Shown here: positions 32,407 through 42,033 of the stretch, piece after piece
How positions within the stretch are numbered: the first letter of the stretch is position 1
How the letters are laid out: each line of letters begins with the position of its first letter
DNA from: a virus
Reading direction: 5' to 3' (one strand)
IMG/VR virus record: IMGVR_UViG_3300021376_000043
Coordinates: 1-64,000 of that record
Length of the DNA stretch: 64,000 nucleotides
Position numbers and translations under genes: made by a program
The notes under the pieces: generated by a model
The model's database searches: none
What the model was told of the DNA's origin: nothing
Seen by the model: the letters and a program-made list of their open reading frames with translations, nothing else

Positions 32407-33008
32407 CGCTTAGGTAAATATGCTGCTGTATAGCTGGCTGGGTCTTTATGATTCACAGCAGGTGATGAAGGTATTGAAACATTTTTATTTAAAAGTGATC
32501 TATCTCCTGTATCCAGTTTTCCACCAATATCTGATTTTCTAGTTTCACCAGGCTTAAGAAAAGGAACTTCTTCCGCTTCATCCTTAACCTTTTTAGGTTT
32601 AATGTTAACTCTCTTTGAAGGATCATTTTTCTTAAAAATTTCAGGGACTTCAGGTAAATTTGGGTACGAACTTACAGGTTCTAATAATCTGCCAGGGACT
32701 GTCACGAAATCCATATACCTGCCAGGTGCAATCTCTGAAGTAATATCTACATTTACTTCTGTACCGGTATAATCTGTATTACCGGCTCCCATGACATTAG
32801 GACGTACATTCTTTATTGCAGAAATTCTTAGATTAAGACCGCTATTAATCATGCTCTTAATTTTTTCTTGTGTATTGGTGCCTAACGACTTAAACCACGG
32901 ATCTGACAGCGCATCTTTCATAAAAACCACTACATCTCCCGCTAAAAACCCGCCATTAGTAAATCTTTGCAATGCTGATTCGTATAGTTTAACAAACTTC
33001 TTGTTCAT
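32403..33008 (-). CDS. putative internal/scaffold late protein with LYE N-terminus
   Basis: This 201-residue protein begins MNKKFVKLYESALQRF; LYE at 8-10 fits the prohead-protease rule after an amphipathic stretch, like the genes at 251 and 14201. A folded part (FLAGDVVVFMKDALSDPWFK, INSGLNLRISAIKNVRPN, EVNVDITSEIAPGRYMDFVT) is followed by a Pro/Lys/Glu-rich tail. No family is recognised. It is a minus-strand singleton between gp44 and gp25 with a late element 6 nt before ATG. Confidence 0.6.
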   Translation of the reverse strand: MNKKFVKLYESALQRFTNGGFLAGDVVVFMKDALSDPWFKSLGTNTQEKIKSMINSGLNLRISAIKNVRPNVMGAGNTDYTGTEVNVDITSEIAPGRYMDFVTVPGRLLEPVSSYPNLPEVPEIFKKNDPSKRVNIKPKKVKDEAEEVPFLKPGETRKSDIGGKLDTGDRSLLNKNVSIPSSPAVNHKDPASYTAAYLPKR

Positions 33009-33014
33009 TTAAAT

Positions 33015-33022
33015 TATTTATT
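33015..33022 (-). promoter_or_regulatory. late promoter, AATAAATA
   Basis: Ends 6 nt before ATG 33008 on the minus strand. Confidence 0.7.
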
Positions 33023-33064
33023 GTTTTACTTACTAGAAAACCATTTTTAAAAGAATAAAAGTAA

Positions 33065-33072
33065 TATAAATA
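33065..33072 (+). promoter_or_regulatory. late promoter, TATAAATA
   Basis: Exact T4 consensus ending 5 nt before GTG 33078; it starts the baseplate wedge cluster. Confidence 0.8.
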
Positions 33073-33077
33073 ACTAT

Positions 33078-33557
33078 GTGGCTAATATTAATATACAGAC
33101 AATAGCGCAGCCAGAAAGGACACAGAGCGATTATACATACACCGACTTAAAGCTTGATCTTCAACTAGGTTATACAAAAAACAATGAATTTTTGAAGAGA
33201 AGAGAGATAAAAGATATTCAAATAGATTATGACTACGCAGCTATACGTAATTCAATATACAATTTAGTCACTACAGTACCCGGTCAAAGGATATTAAATC
33301 CAGAATACGGGCTTAATTTGCCAAAATATCTTTTCTTAAGGATTAGTGAATCAGTAGCGCTAAGCATAGGTAATGAAGTCTTAGCGGGTATAACTGCTTT
33401 TGAGCCTAGAGTCACAGTTCAAAAAATAAATGTTATTGCTGACGAAGCAAACCAACAGTATATAGTAGAATTAATATTATCTATGACAAACATAGATAAT
33501 TCTAGCTTCATATTAGTTGGAACATTAAGTAATTCAGGATTCTTTTTAAATGAATAA
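33078..33557 (+). CDS. gp25: baseplate wedge protein, T4 gp25-like
   Basis: The 159-residue protein starts at GTG. It has the gp25/GpW family core: DYAAIRNSIYNLVTTVPGQR, ILNPEYGLNLPKYLF, and FEPRVTVQKINVIADEANQQ with the conserved Glu-Pro-Arg-Val. It forms the lysozyme-like wedge core that nucleates sheath assembly. It is followed 5 nt later by gp6, as in many contractile tails. Confidence 0.9.
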   Translation: MANINIQTIAQPERTQSDYTYTDLKLDLQLGYTKNNEFLKRREIKDIQIDYDYAAIRNSIYNLVTTVPGQRILNPEYGLNLPKYLFLRISESVALSIGNEVLAGITAFEPRVTVQKINVIADEANQQYIVELILSMTNIDNSSFILVGTLSNSGFFLNE

Positions 33558-33562
33558 AATAT

Positions 33563-35419
33563 ATGGCCAATAATTTTAATAATTATGAAATACCTACAGA
33601 CGGGTATGTGGCTTTTGATGCTAAAAGTTTAAAAAGCTTAATTACTACTCGGTTAAATACAAATAATTATTTTACTGACCAGAATTTTGAAGGCAGCAAT
33701 ATTTCTTCTATAATTGATATTATAGCTTATGCGTATAACGTGCTTATTTTCTATCTTAACCGTACTAGTTCTGAGAGTACTTTTACTACCGCCGAGCTTT
33801 ATGAAAATATTAATAAAATAGTTAAGCTTATAAATTACAATCCTATAGGTAATCAAACCCCCGTACTATCTTTTCTAGCTACCGGTCAATCAGCATTACT
33901 ACAAGGTATATATACTATACCTAGATATTCCTTTTTTACTGTTAACGGTATATCTTATTCTTTTAATACAGATGTTACGTTTGCAAAGAGCACGTCTTTA
34001 GTTGAAGCTCTTACCGATTTGCAAGAAAACAATCTACTCTTTCAAGGCAAGTATTCAGAATACCCCCCTTATACCGCGGTGGGTGAGCCATTTGAATTAG
34101 TTACAATAACGTTAGTAGATACAAACGGCGATAATATATTAATTGATCATTTTAATATTGATGTTTATGTAAAAGATAATACGGTCACTACACCAAAATG
34201 GGAAAAATGGTCACCGGTACAATCTTTATTTTTAGAGCGTGCAGATTCTAAGGTTTATGAAATTAGATTAAACGAAAATCAAAGGTATGAAATTAAATTT
34301 GGTAATAATGTAACTGGCAAACAACTAAATGTAGGTGATGAAGTTGCTATTTACTATTTAAAGTCTGATGGTACTAGAGGTGAAGTAAGTGCAGGTCTTT
34401 TAAATAATAATAAGCTCTTTTTCTATAATACACCCAAATTTAATACAGTATTAAACGATACTATTGCGCAAAACCTTAACTTACTTACACCGGCTCAAGC
34501 AAGCCTTATAGATTTTACAAACATCGACGATTCTACTCCTTTTGTATCTATAGAAGATACATCTAGTATAAAAAGTAATGCAATCAATACTTTTAGAAGC
34601 CAGTATAGACTTATAACATCAGACGATTTTACTAACTTTCTTTTTAAAAATTATAGTAACATTATTTCATCTGTAAAAGCTGTTAATAATTGGGATTATC
34701 TATCTGAACACGTAAAATATTATTTTGATCTCGGGGTAACACAACCAAATCAAGAAAGTAGAGTTCTTTTTAACCAAGTTAAGTTTTCTGATTCTTGCAA
34801 TTTTAATAATGTCTATATATATGCAGTACCAAAATTAGAAAAATTAACATCAATTACATCTAGAGCAAATTATTTAAATTCTGCTCAAAAACAATTAATT
34901 ATGAATAATCTTCAGCAAGTAAAGCTTACTACTGCTGAAATAGTTATTAACGACCCCGTATATATGGCTATAGATATCGGTGTAAAATACACAGAAGAAA
35001 TATTATCACCGTCTGTCTCTGAAAATTCTTTTCTAGAAATAACAAGAGATATTACTGCTAAAAAAAATCCTGAAGCTTTAAAACAGCAAATATCTGATGT
35101 TTTTAGTAATTATTTTTCAACTGTTAACGACAATTTAGGTCTTTTTATAAGTTTAACAGATATTACGAATCAAATTTTAGCTCTTGATGGTGTTAAATCT
35201 ATTAATACAGTTAGAAATGAAAATGGTAGATCAATTTTAACACCTGGTATAAGCTTATTAATCTATAATCCCGTTTATTCTTTTAATGACATTCAAATAA
35301 CTACTCAAGATCTTAAATTACCGTTTTTTAAATTTCCATATTTAAATAATAAACTAGATTTTAAGAATAAGATAACAATCATTACACCTTCTATACAGTC
35401 TATTACTAAGGAGTATTAA
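33563..35419 (+). CDS. gp6: baseplate wedge protein, T4 gp6-like
   Basis: The 618-residue protein (T4 gp6 660) begins with DAKSLKSLITTRLNTNNYFT, then SNISSIIDIIAYAYNVLIFY and TAELYENINKIVKLINYNPI, the typical gp6/J-protein start. The middle has EIRLNENQRYEIKFGNNVTG, LNVGDEVAIYYLKSDGTRGE and NTFRSQYRLITSDDFTNFLF, all familiar from the baseplate J-like family. It dimerises to make the ring joining wedges. AAGGAG lies before the next ATG, one of the few clear Shine-Dalgarno sites here, and the stop overlaps that ATG. Confidence 0.9.
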   Translation: MANNFNNYEIPTDGYVAFDAKSLKSLITTRLNTNNYFTDQNFEGSNISSIIDIIAYAYNVLIFYLNRTSSESTFTTAELYENINKIVKLINYNPIGNQTPVLSFLATGQSALLQGIYTIPRYSFFTVNGISYSFNTDVTFAKSTSLVEALTDLQENNLLFQGKYSEYPPYTAVGEPFELVTITLVDTNGDNILIDHFNIDVYVKDNTVTTPKWEKWSPVQSLFLERADSKVYEIRLNENQRYEIKFGNNVTGKQLNVGDEVAIYYLKSDGTRGEVSAGLLNNNKLFFYNTPKFNTVLNDTIAQNLNLLTPAQASLIDFTNIDDSTPFVSIEDTSSIKSNAINTFRSQYRLITSDDFTNFLFKNYSNIISSVKAVNNWDYLSEHVKYYFDLGVTQPNQESRVLFNQVKFSDSCNFNNVYIYAVPKLEKLTSITSRANYLNSAQKQLIMNNLQQVKLTTAEIVINDPVYMAIDIGVKYTEEILSPSVSENSFLEITRDITAKKNPEALKQQISDVFSNYFSTVNDNLGLFISLTDITNQILALDGVKSINTVRNENGRSILTPGISLLIYNPVYSFNDIQITTQDLKLPFFKFPYLNNKLDFKNKITIITPSIQSITKEY

Positions 35420-38400
35420 TGGCTCAGAGTGTTAATTACACATACGTATATTTTGATATACGAGACTATTCTAATACCAGGACATTGTCTTCCTATACAT
35501 TAAGCAATACTCCTTTAAAATTTACACCTGTTTTAGAAGGCGCAGAATTATTTAAAACTGATGATTTATCTAACAAAAAGGTATTTTGGGATTTCGGTGA
35601 CGGTGAAACATCCAATACATTTTCTCCCGTACATCAATATAAATGGCCTGGAAATTACACTGTAAAATTAACTGTATTTGGTAAAAACGGCAATGCATAT
35701 GATAGCTCTTTTTCACCTACAGTGCAGATTTACGATTTTATATATGATCAATTATTATTTGAAGACTATACAAAATTTATATATGATGTTCCTGCTAGCA
35801 AAATAGTTGACCCGCTCATTATAAAAAGACATAACAGTTGGCAATCTTACAATGCATTGAGCGGATCAGGATATACATTATTTTTATATGCTTCTGGTGC
35901 TTATGGTGAATACTTAGATGTTAATATAGCTCAAAGTGATAAATGGTCCCATTTAAGAGCATTAAGTAGATTCTATCAACTTCAACAAATAGGGGATAAT
36001 TTTGAATTAGTAACAGTAGATAGAGTAGTAACTTCTAATACAGAAATTTACGCAAGAATAAACCAAAATAAAAAAATAGAAATCTGTGGTAAAGATGATG
36101 AAGGTAGTGTTTTTTGTGGTACTACAGGGTCCGCTAGTTTTTACTATGTTGATGATGCAGCTAAAAACTACACATCACGCGACGCACCAATCTTTATTTT
36201 TGCATCTTTTGATAATTCTAAATTTAATGACAAATATACACTTTATAATAATTCTTATGAATATATTCCATATACGGAATTTGGTTTTCAAAATTTAAAA
36301 CCAGCAGTAATGCCTATAATCAAAGTAAGACATAACCCAGCTCAATCATTATCAATCACTAGCAATGGTATCGATGGTGAAGGCGCTCTTTCTGCAACTA
36401 ATTTTAATATGCCAGTTATAAGCTGGCAAAACACTGAAATTCCGTTTGTTATTAGAATGAAGGATGATGAGAACTATACAACAAAAACATATCCACCTCT
36501 TTCCTCTTCATCTGTCGTTACGTACGTGCAACCACCTACAGGTTATAATTTAAAAATAGGAATAGCTAAAAACGAAAATAATATATTATCTCCTGTCACT
36601 GGCGTAAAATTTTATGAGGATTTTAATGACGAAATTCCTCAATCGATAGGAGCATTTTATAAAGGGTATTTTACTGTTAACGAACCTACTACAAATTGTA
36701 TTTTAACAGCTTCTATGGTAATAGAAGACCCTATTTCATTTCCAAAAGATACTCTAGTCGGCTGGATAGCAGTACCACAATACAATTTATTATTAAGATT
36801 TTTCAGACAGCAAATATATAGCTTTTGTCCTGGTTTCTTAACATTATCTATATCTGCATCCAACAAATACTTCGATGCAAGACAAAATAGAAATGTATAT
36901 TCTATTCAAGTTTCTACCTCCGGTTCAGGCAAAGGTGATGAATATACTACGTGGTTTGCTGATGGTACTAACGATACTCTAATTAAGTTTGATGTTAATG
37001 GAGCACTATTATCATCATTCTCACTTTCTTCATATCCTCTGCTTACTAATACAGGTATTGTATCTACTAATCTATTGTCACCTGAACTCGAAAGCGCTGC
37101 ACCCGGTAGTATGGCGATGGATGGTAATGGCGATGTATGGATAGCACTTTTTGACTCTGTATCAGCTATAAAAATTGATGCAATCGATGGCTACATTAAA
37201 TCTGTAGCCTACCCTAACGTGAGTAATATAGTATATGCTCTTAGTTCTGATTATAATATACCTTCTTTAAGCGGATTTGCGGGTGAAAATATACTTTTAC
37301 CTTCATCAGTAGAAACAGATGTACAGAATAATGTATGGGTCTCTTATACACACCCTATATCAAATTTTGTTGTAAAGTATGACCCTTACGGTACTTTATT
37401 AAAAGTTATTCCTTTCCCTACACTTATATCGCCGGTAGAGATATGTGTAGATAGAAATAAATTTGTTTGGATAACAGCATATAATTTAAGTAAAACAAAT
37501 GTAAAGACTTTAACCGGGAGAGATGATTATCTTTATAAATTTGATTCAAACGGTAATTTAATACCCGGGTATCCGAAGACTGGTTTTAGATTAATAGGTA
37601 ATATTACTGTAGACGGTAAGCAAAACGCTTGGGTTGTGCAGAATCGTGATACACTTACAAGAATTGATGGCGGTACTGGAGCTATAACAAACTTTATAGG
37701 CGGATCAGGAAACTTTACAAACTATATCGGCAGTATAGGCGGCATAGCTTGCGATTCTTCCGATTTCGTTTGGGTAATAAACAATTTTAATAAAAAAATG
37801 TATTTTATAGATACTACCTTACCTTCTGTAACCGGAGCAAACTTATTACCTAATGTAGACCTCGCTTTTCCTAATATTACAGTTAATGAATTATCAACAT
37901 TTGAAGATAAGCTCTTCCAGGCATACGGCGACTGGTTAGGCGGAAGATGGGTCAACAAGTATGTAAATACTAATACAATAACAAGAACTATATCTGGTCA
38001 ATCTACACCGTTTAACATATATCCTACTTCCGGAGAGTATAATATTTCTAAAGTAAATGAAGATTTTAACGCTCAAGAATTTTACAAGTCACTTATTTTT
38101 ACTGAATCTTTAGAAGATAAAAATAGATTTTTTGATGACTTCTTGGGGACTATTGTAGGTAATGTAAGTGCACAACCTTATGAATTAGGAAAAACTATTT
38201 ATGAAAAAATAGCAAACTATGTTAATAATAATTCTGATATTGATAAATGTAACTTAGATCAACTAGTTTCATTTTGTAATGAACTTTCTATTCAATTTGA
38301 GCAATATAACTATCCATTTCCTCCACAGTTAACGAGATTGGTTAACTTATTATCTATTAAGCACAAAAATCTATGGGGCGATACAAATAAATTTGCAGAA

Positions 38401-38883
38401 GCTTTTAACAATAGCTTAGGTACAGTAACTAATCCAGTTAATATAGGTACAGAGCTCAATACATTAACTAGTTCAATATCTTCAGGTGTTCCGTTAGTCG
38501 CGTACGAAGTATTTTCAGATATCTATAAACTTGTTAATACAGATTTAATTTATAAAGGTAATACCCCTACACCATATAATACATTAATTCCTCTTTCGAG
38601 CTATAGTTATGATTGGGGATGGGGATTAATTGCTCCTAATAAACTATCTGGTAGTGAAATTTCTGATTATTATAAGTTTTATGAATACGTTTATGTACCC
38701 GACAACACAATTTTTAACAATATTATTGATTGGAATAATAAAATGACCACGCTTCAGTTTAATAACAGTTCTTTTAAGAACTGGTCAGAAGACAACGGTA
38801 TTATGCAAAATATGATTAGCTACGAGCTTACTAAAGGATTACGCCTGTTTCTTAGTGGTAGTAACATAGTATATAACAATTAA
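35419..38883 (+). CDS. giant baseplate wedge-region protein with PKD domain and beta-propeller
   Basis: This 1154-residue protein occupies the T4 gp7 position after gp6. A PKD-type Ig domain lies at about 45-105 (KVFWDFGDGETSN, HQYKWPGNYTVKLTVFGKNG). A propeller-like region spans about 505-830, with repeated blades such as MAMDGNGDVWIALFDS, DVQNNVWVSYTHP and DRNKFVWITAYNL. The C-terminal domain is mixed (LDQLVSFCNELSIQFEQYNY). Domains of this kind bind glycans or proteins. The position suggests wedge or baseplate periphery; the added domains suggest host contact. No T4 gp7 similarity is visible beyond position and size. Confidence 0.65.
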   Translation: MAQSVNYTYVYFDIRDYSNTRTLSSYTLSNTPLKFTPVLEGAELFKTDDLSNKKVFWDFGDGETSNTFSPVHQYKWPGNYTVKLTVFGKNGNAYDSSFSPTVQIYDFIYDQLLFEDYTKFIYDVPASKIVDPLIIKRHNSWQSYNALSGSGYTLFLYASGAYGEYLDVNIAQSDKWSHLRALSRFYQLQQIGDNFELVTVDRVVTSNTEIYARINQNKKIEICGKDDEGSVFCGTTGSASFYYVDDAAKNYTSRDAPIFIFASFDNSKFNDKYTLYNNSYEYIPYTEFGFQNLKPAVMPIIKVRHNPAQSLSITSNGIDGEGALSATNFNMPVISWQNTEIPFVIRMKDDENYTTKTYPPLSSSSVVTYVQPPTGYNLKIGIAKNENNILSPVTGVKFYEDFNDEIPQSIGAFYKGYFTVNEPTTNCILTASMVIEDPISFPKDTLVGWIAVPQYNLLLRFFRQQIYSFCPGFLTLSISASNKYFDARQNRNVYSIQVSTSGSGKGDEYTTWFADGTNDTLIKFDVNGALLSSFSLSSYPLLTNTGIVSTNLLSPELESAAPGSMAMDGNGDVWIALFDSVSAIKIDAIDGYIKSVAYPNVSNIVYALSSDYNIPSLSGFAGENILLPSSVETDVQNNVWVSYTHPISNFVVKYDPYGTLLKVIPFPTLISPVEICVDRNKFVWITAYNLSKTNVKTLTGRDDYLYKFDSNGNLIPGYPKTGFRLIGNITVDGKQNAWVVQNRDTLTRIDGGTGAITNFIGGSGNFTNYIGSIGGIACDSSDFVWVINNFNKKMYFIDTTLPSVTGANLLPNVDLAFPNITVNELSTFEDKLFQAYGDWLGGRWVNKYVNTNTITRTISGQSTPFNIYPTSGEYNISKVNEDFNAQEFYKSLIFTESLEDKNRFFDDFLGTIVGNVSAQPYELGKTIYEKIANYVNNNSDIDKCNLDQLVSFCNELSIQFEQYNYPFPPQLTRLVNLLSIKHKNLWGDTNKFAEAFNNSLGTVTNPVNIGTELNTLTSSISSGVPLVAYEVFSDIYKLVNTDLIYKGNTPTPYNTLIPLSSYSYDWGWGLIAPNKLSGSEISDYYKFYEYVYVPDNTIFNNIIDWNNKMTTLQFNNSSFKNWSEDNGIMQNMISYELTKGLRLFLSGSNIVYNN

Positions 38884-38886
38884 ATA
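38879..38886 (+). promoter_or_regulatory. late promoter, ATTAAATA
   Basis: ATTAAATACT: TAAATA overlaps the previous TAA stop and ends 5 nt before ATG 38892. Confidence 0.7.
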
Positions 38887-38891
38887 CTTAC

Positions 38892-41800
38892 ATGTCAAAT
38901 TCTAGCAGATTTATTGATGAAAGATTATCTGTTTCAATAACATCCTTTGAAAAGCCAAATAATCCGGTAGATGCTAATTCACCATTAACTTTTCAAGAGT
39001 GGCTAAAATATAACACCAACCTTTTTACTAATGCTGATGACTTTTTAAATAGATATCAGTCTTACTTAAACAATTGGTATGAAGTAAAAAATTTATCTAA
39101 AAAAGATCAAGTAGATACGTCTAAGCTATTATACACATCTCTTATCAATGAAATTGTATTGTCTTTTACATCATTAGAAGAAAAAAGATTTTTAAAAAAT
39201 CTCGATTATACTAATAATAGAGACCTAGCTATAGCTATACCGTTTTTTGCAAAAAAAATAAAAGATATCTGTTTGTATTACAGTACATTACGCGACGATA
39301 CAAAATCTGCTACAACTAGATATAATTTAAAAGGATCTAATTTTGGCATAGGTAAATTGATTTATAATGAAATATCTAAGAGCTTAGAGACAGATGACCT
39401 CACAGAACTAACCCGTACATTAAACTTAGATTTGTCCGCTTTAAAAAACAATCTTATTATTGATGTAGAGGACTTATACGACACTTATACCAACTATCTA
39501 GATATAAGCCCAAGTAAACCCGCGTCAGCTTATGATGTTAGCGTAGGGGAACGAAATGATATGTTCAGTTTCAATCAATATGATATCGACCCCACTTTAT
39601 TTTTAAATTTCAATCAAAGTATAGTCACTGCTATATCTTCATATCCGTTCTTTTTGCTAGAGCTAGGTAATAATAATTTTTCTATTGATCCTCAGCTAAC
39701 CCCATCACAATTAAATTATCTAAAAGATAGCAATTTTATTAATACTGTAAACACAGAAGTACAGGAAAATTTAAATCTAAATTTAATTAAAACAGGTATT
39801 GAAAAATTTATAGGTACTGATTTTTATTACGTATCTACAGGCTCGACAAGCAGCGAAATACTTTCCGGAATGCTTTTTTCCGCTAATAATGATTTTGCTA
39901 ATTATTTAAATAAAAGGTACCCTTCAGTAGCTGCAGTACCGAGTACCGAATATATAAAAACTGCAAAAGAAATAGGATTATTCTTTAAGCCTGATAAAAT
40001 AGGCCTATCCGTTTTTAATAATTTTGGATTAAGATACAAGATCGACACAACTAAACTCAAAGAAAACACGATATATATTTTTCCTGATCCTAAGAAATAC
40101 GGTAATGTATCTGGGCTTACAGAAGAAGAATTTTTTACTCCAATAGATTTCTATGAATTAAGCTATTTTTTAAAAACAGATTTCTCAAATCAGTTTAAAT
40201 TTGGTGATCCGACCACACATTCTTACTATCAAACTTTTAGAGGATATGAAAGCAGAGACCAGACGCTAAATACTGCAGTTCAGGGAGTAATAAGATATAC
40301 AGATCCGCAAGAATTTTTTAAAACTGATATTAGAAACATTTGGGCTAACGCTGATATATACCCAGCTATACCACAGAATGAACTACCTATAGATTTAAGA
40401 AATGAAAAGCTTTTATCAAAATTTAAAACCGTTGTACAATATAAAAACGATATTTACGGCAATGAATATATCTTATTTAAAGATATTAATCCTCAAAAAG
40501 CGTTAACAAATGTGCGTAATAATAATGAGCTAGATATTCTTAAATGCCTTGCATTAGATGGGCATTTATTTTTTGACCCTATATCAGGATTTAAATTTAA
40601 CTACGATGTGATTAATGATAATCTCGGCTATTCAGGCGTTACATTAAAAACCACACTTAATATACCCCCGGGATCAGGATATTTTGCTAACCCTTCTTCT
40701 TATAATCTAGGCATACCCAGATTTTTCTTATCAGGATCTATTGATCCTGTAATTTCATATAGAATGCAGCCAGAAACTTTTTGTGATGCAATTATAAAAG
40801 ATGAATATATATGCTCTGAATACGACGGTACAACTTTTGTATCTGCTGATAGTACACTTTTAGTAGATTTTCCATCAGACAGCCCTGATTTCACAAAAGA
40901 TATCTTAGTTTATTATTCTATTTTAGTAGACGCAGGCGCCACTCCTTATGATGCCAATTATAGACCTTCTTATGTTAACCCCGCAATATTTACGTACGTG
41001 CCTCCATATTCTGCTGTTAACCAAGTTAACGGGTATGTTTATACTATTAATGGCGTATCACCGTGCGCTAACGGATTAGACTTCAACGTATCTTATGTCG
41101 AGGACAATAATTTTCTAAATTACAAAGTACCATTAAGAGAAACAACCGTTATTGAAGGAATTACTGGTTTAGATAAAAAGAAATCGTTATTTGATTCTAA
41201 ATTTAAAGAATTAGGAGATATGTATTATAGAAATTCTAATTCTTCTATTATATTACCACTTTCTACAGCATTAAGCGGGGTTATTGCAAGATATAATGAT
41301 GAAGTAGCTAATGAAATTAATAACAATATTATTAATTTTGATGTTGTATATGATGTAATACAATTTGAGACTATTAACTATCTAGCTTTTGTAAAAATAC
41401 AGTTTGACTACGATACAAACCAAATAAAGAGTGTTGTCGCTAACGATTCTTATTTCTTAAAAGGAATATATTCTAATTTTGAAAAATTCTCAACAGTTTG
41501 GTTTAATGAGACTGAAAATAATTTTATTTTCTGTAAAACCGTTATTTTTTATGATCTTAGTGCTACAAACTATAAAATGATATATCCTGAAATTTACTCT
41601 CTAGATGTAGATACACTTAAGACCACTAAACTATATCCTCTTATTGATACTGAAAAATTAACCTATTATGATTTAAAAGACTTCTCATTATTAGAAAAGA
41701 ATATTAATGTTAATATAGTAGAAATAGAGAAACCACTACTCAATTTCGATAATGAAACAGGTACCTACTGTATTAGTTATCTTGGCAAAGATATTTCAGA

Positions 41801-42032
41801 AATATTTTATATTTTTAAAACGTACTTTAAATATATAAACGGTAAAATAACTAATATTAATAATTCCATGTATAAATTAGTTACCGATGTAAATAGTACT
41901 AACTTTTCTAATTTTGCCGCAGTTGTATCTGGCGAGTATTTAGATAAAAATATATTTACATTTAACGGTTATGCTCCTCCAGGAGAATTAGATACTCAAA
42001 AAGGAGTATTCATTTTTAAACCTTATTCTTAA
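38892..42032 (+). CDS. large baseplate/tail-periphery protein
   Basis: The 1046-residue protein's N-terminus ([48 protein letters not shown]) and helical section ([40 protein letters not shown]) resemble large wedge proteins of T4-like phages in the gp7/gp8 region. The C-terminal half is Tyr/Asn/Ser-rich and probably beta-structured. No catalytic motif is seen. It is preceded by its own late promoter and followed by the first Thr/Pro fibre gene after 1 nt. I place it in the baseplate by order only. Confidence 0.55.
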   Translation: MSNSSRFIDERLSVSITSFEKPNNPVDANSPLTFQEWLKYNTNLFTNADDFLNRYQSYLNNWYEVKNLSKKDQVDTSKLLYTSLINEIVLSFTSLEEKRFLKNLDYTNNRDLAIAIPFFAKKIKDICLYYSTLRDDTKSATTRYNLKGSNFGIGKLIYNEISKSLETDDLTELTRTLNLDLSALKNNLIIDVEDLYDTYTNYLDISPSKPASAYDVSVGERNDMFSFNQYDIDPTLFLNFNQSIVTAISSYPFFLLELGNNNFSIDPQLTPSQLNYLKDSNFINTVNTEVQENLNLNLIKTGIEKFIGTDFYYVSTGSTSSEILSGMLFSANNDFANYLNKRYPSVAAVPSTEYIKTAKEIGLFFKPDKIGLSVFNNFGLRYKIDTTKLKENTIYIFPDPKKYGNVSGLTEEEFFTPIDFYELSYFLKTDFSNQFKFGDPTTHSYYQTFRGYESRDQTLNTAVQGVIRYTDPQEFFKTDIRNIWANADIYPAIPQNELPIDLRNEKLLSKFKTVVQYKNDIYGNEYILFKDINPQKALTNVRNNNELDILKCLALDGHLFFDPISGFKFNYDVINDNLGYSGVTLKTTLNIPPGSGYFANPSSYNLGIPRFFLSGSIDPVISYRMQPETFCDAIIKDEYICSEYDGTTFVSADSTLLVDFPSDSPDFTKDILVYYSILVDAGATPYDANYRPSYVNPAIFTYVPPYSAVNQVNGYVYTINGVSPCANGLDFNVSYVEDNNFLNYKVPLRETTVIEGITGLDKKKSLFDSKFKELGDMYYRNSNSSIILPLSTALSGVIARYNDEVANEINNNIINFDVVYDVIQFETINYLAFVKIQFDYDTNQIKSVVANDSYFLKGIYSNFEKFSTVWFNETENNFIFCKTVIFYDLSATNYKMIYPEIYSLDVDTLKTTKLYPLIDTEKLTYYDLKDFSLLEKNINVNIVEIEKPLLNFDNETGTYCISYLGKDISEIFYIFKTYFKYINGKITNINNSMYKLVTDVNSTNFSNFAAVVSGEYLDKNIFTFNGYAPPGELDTQKGVFIFKPYS

Positions 42033-42033
42033 T

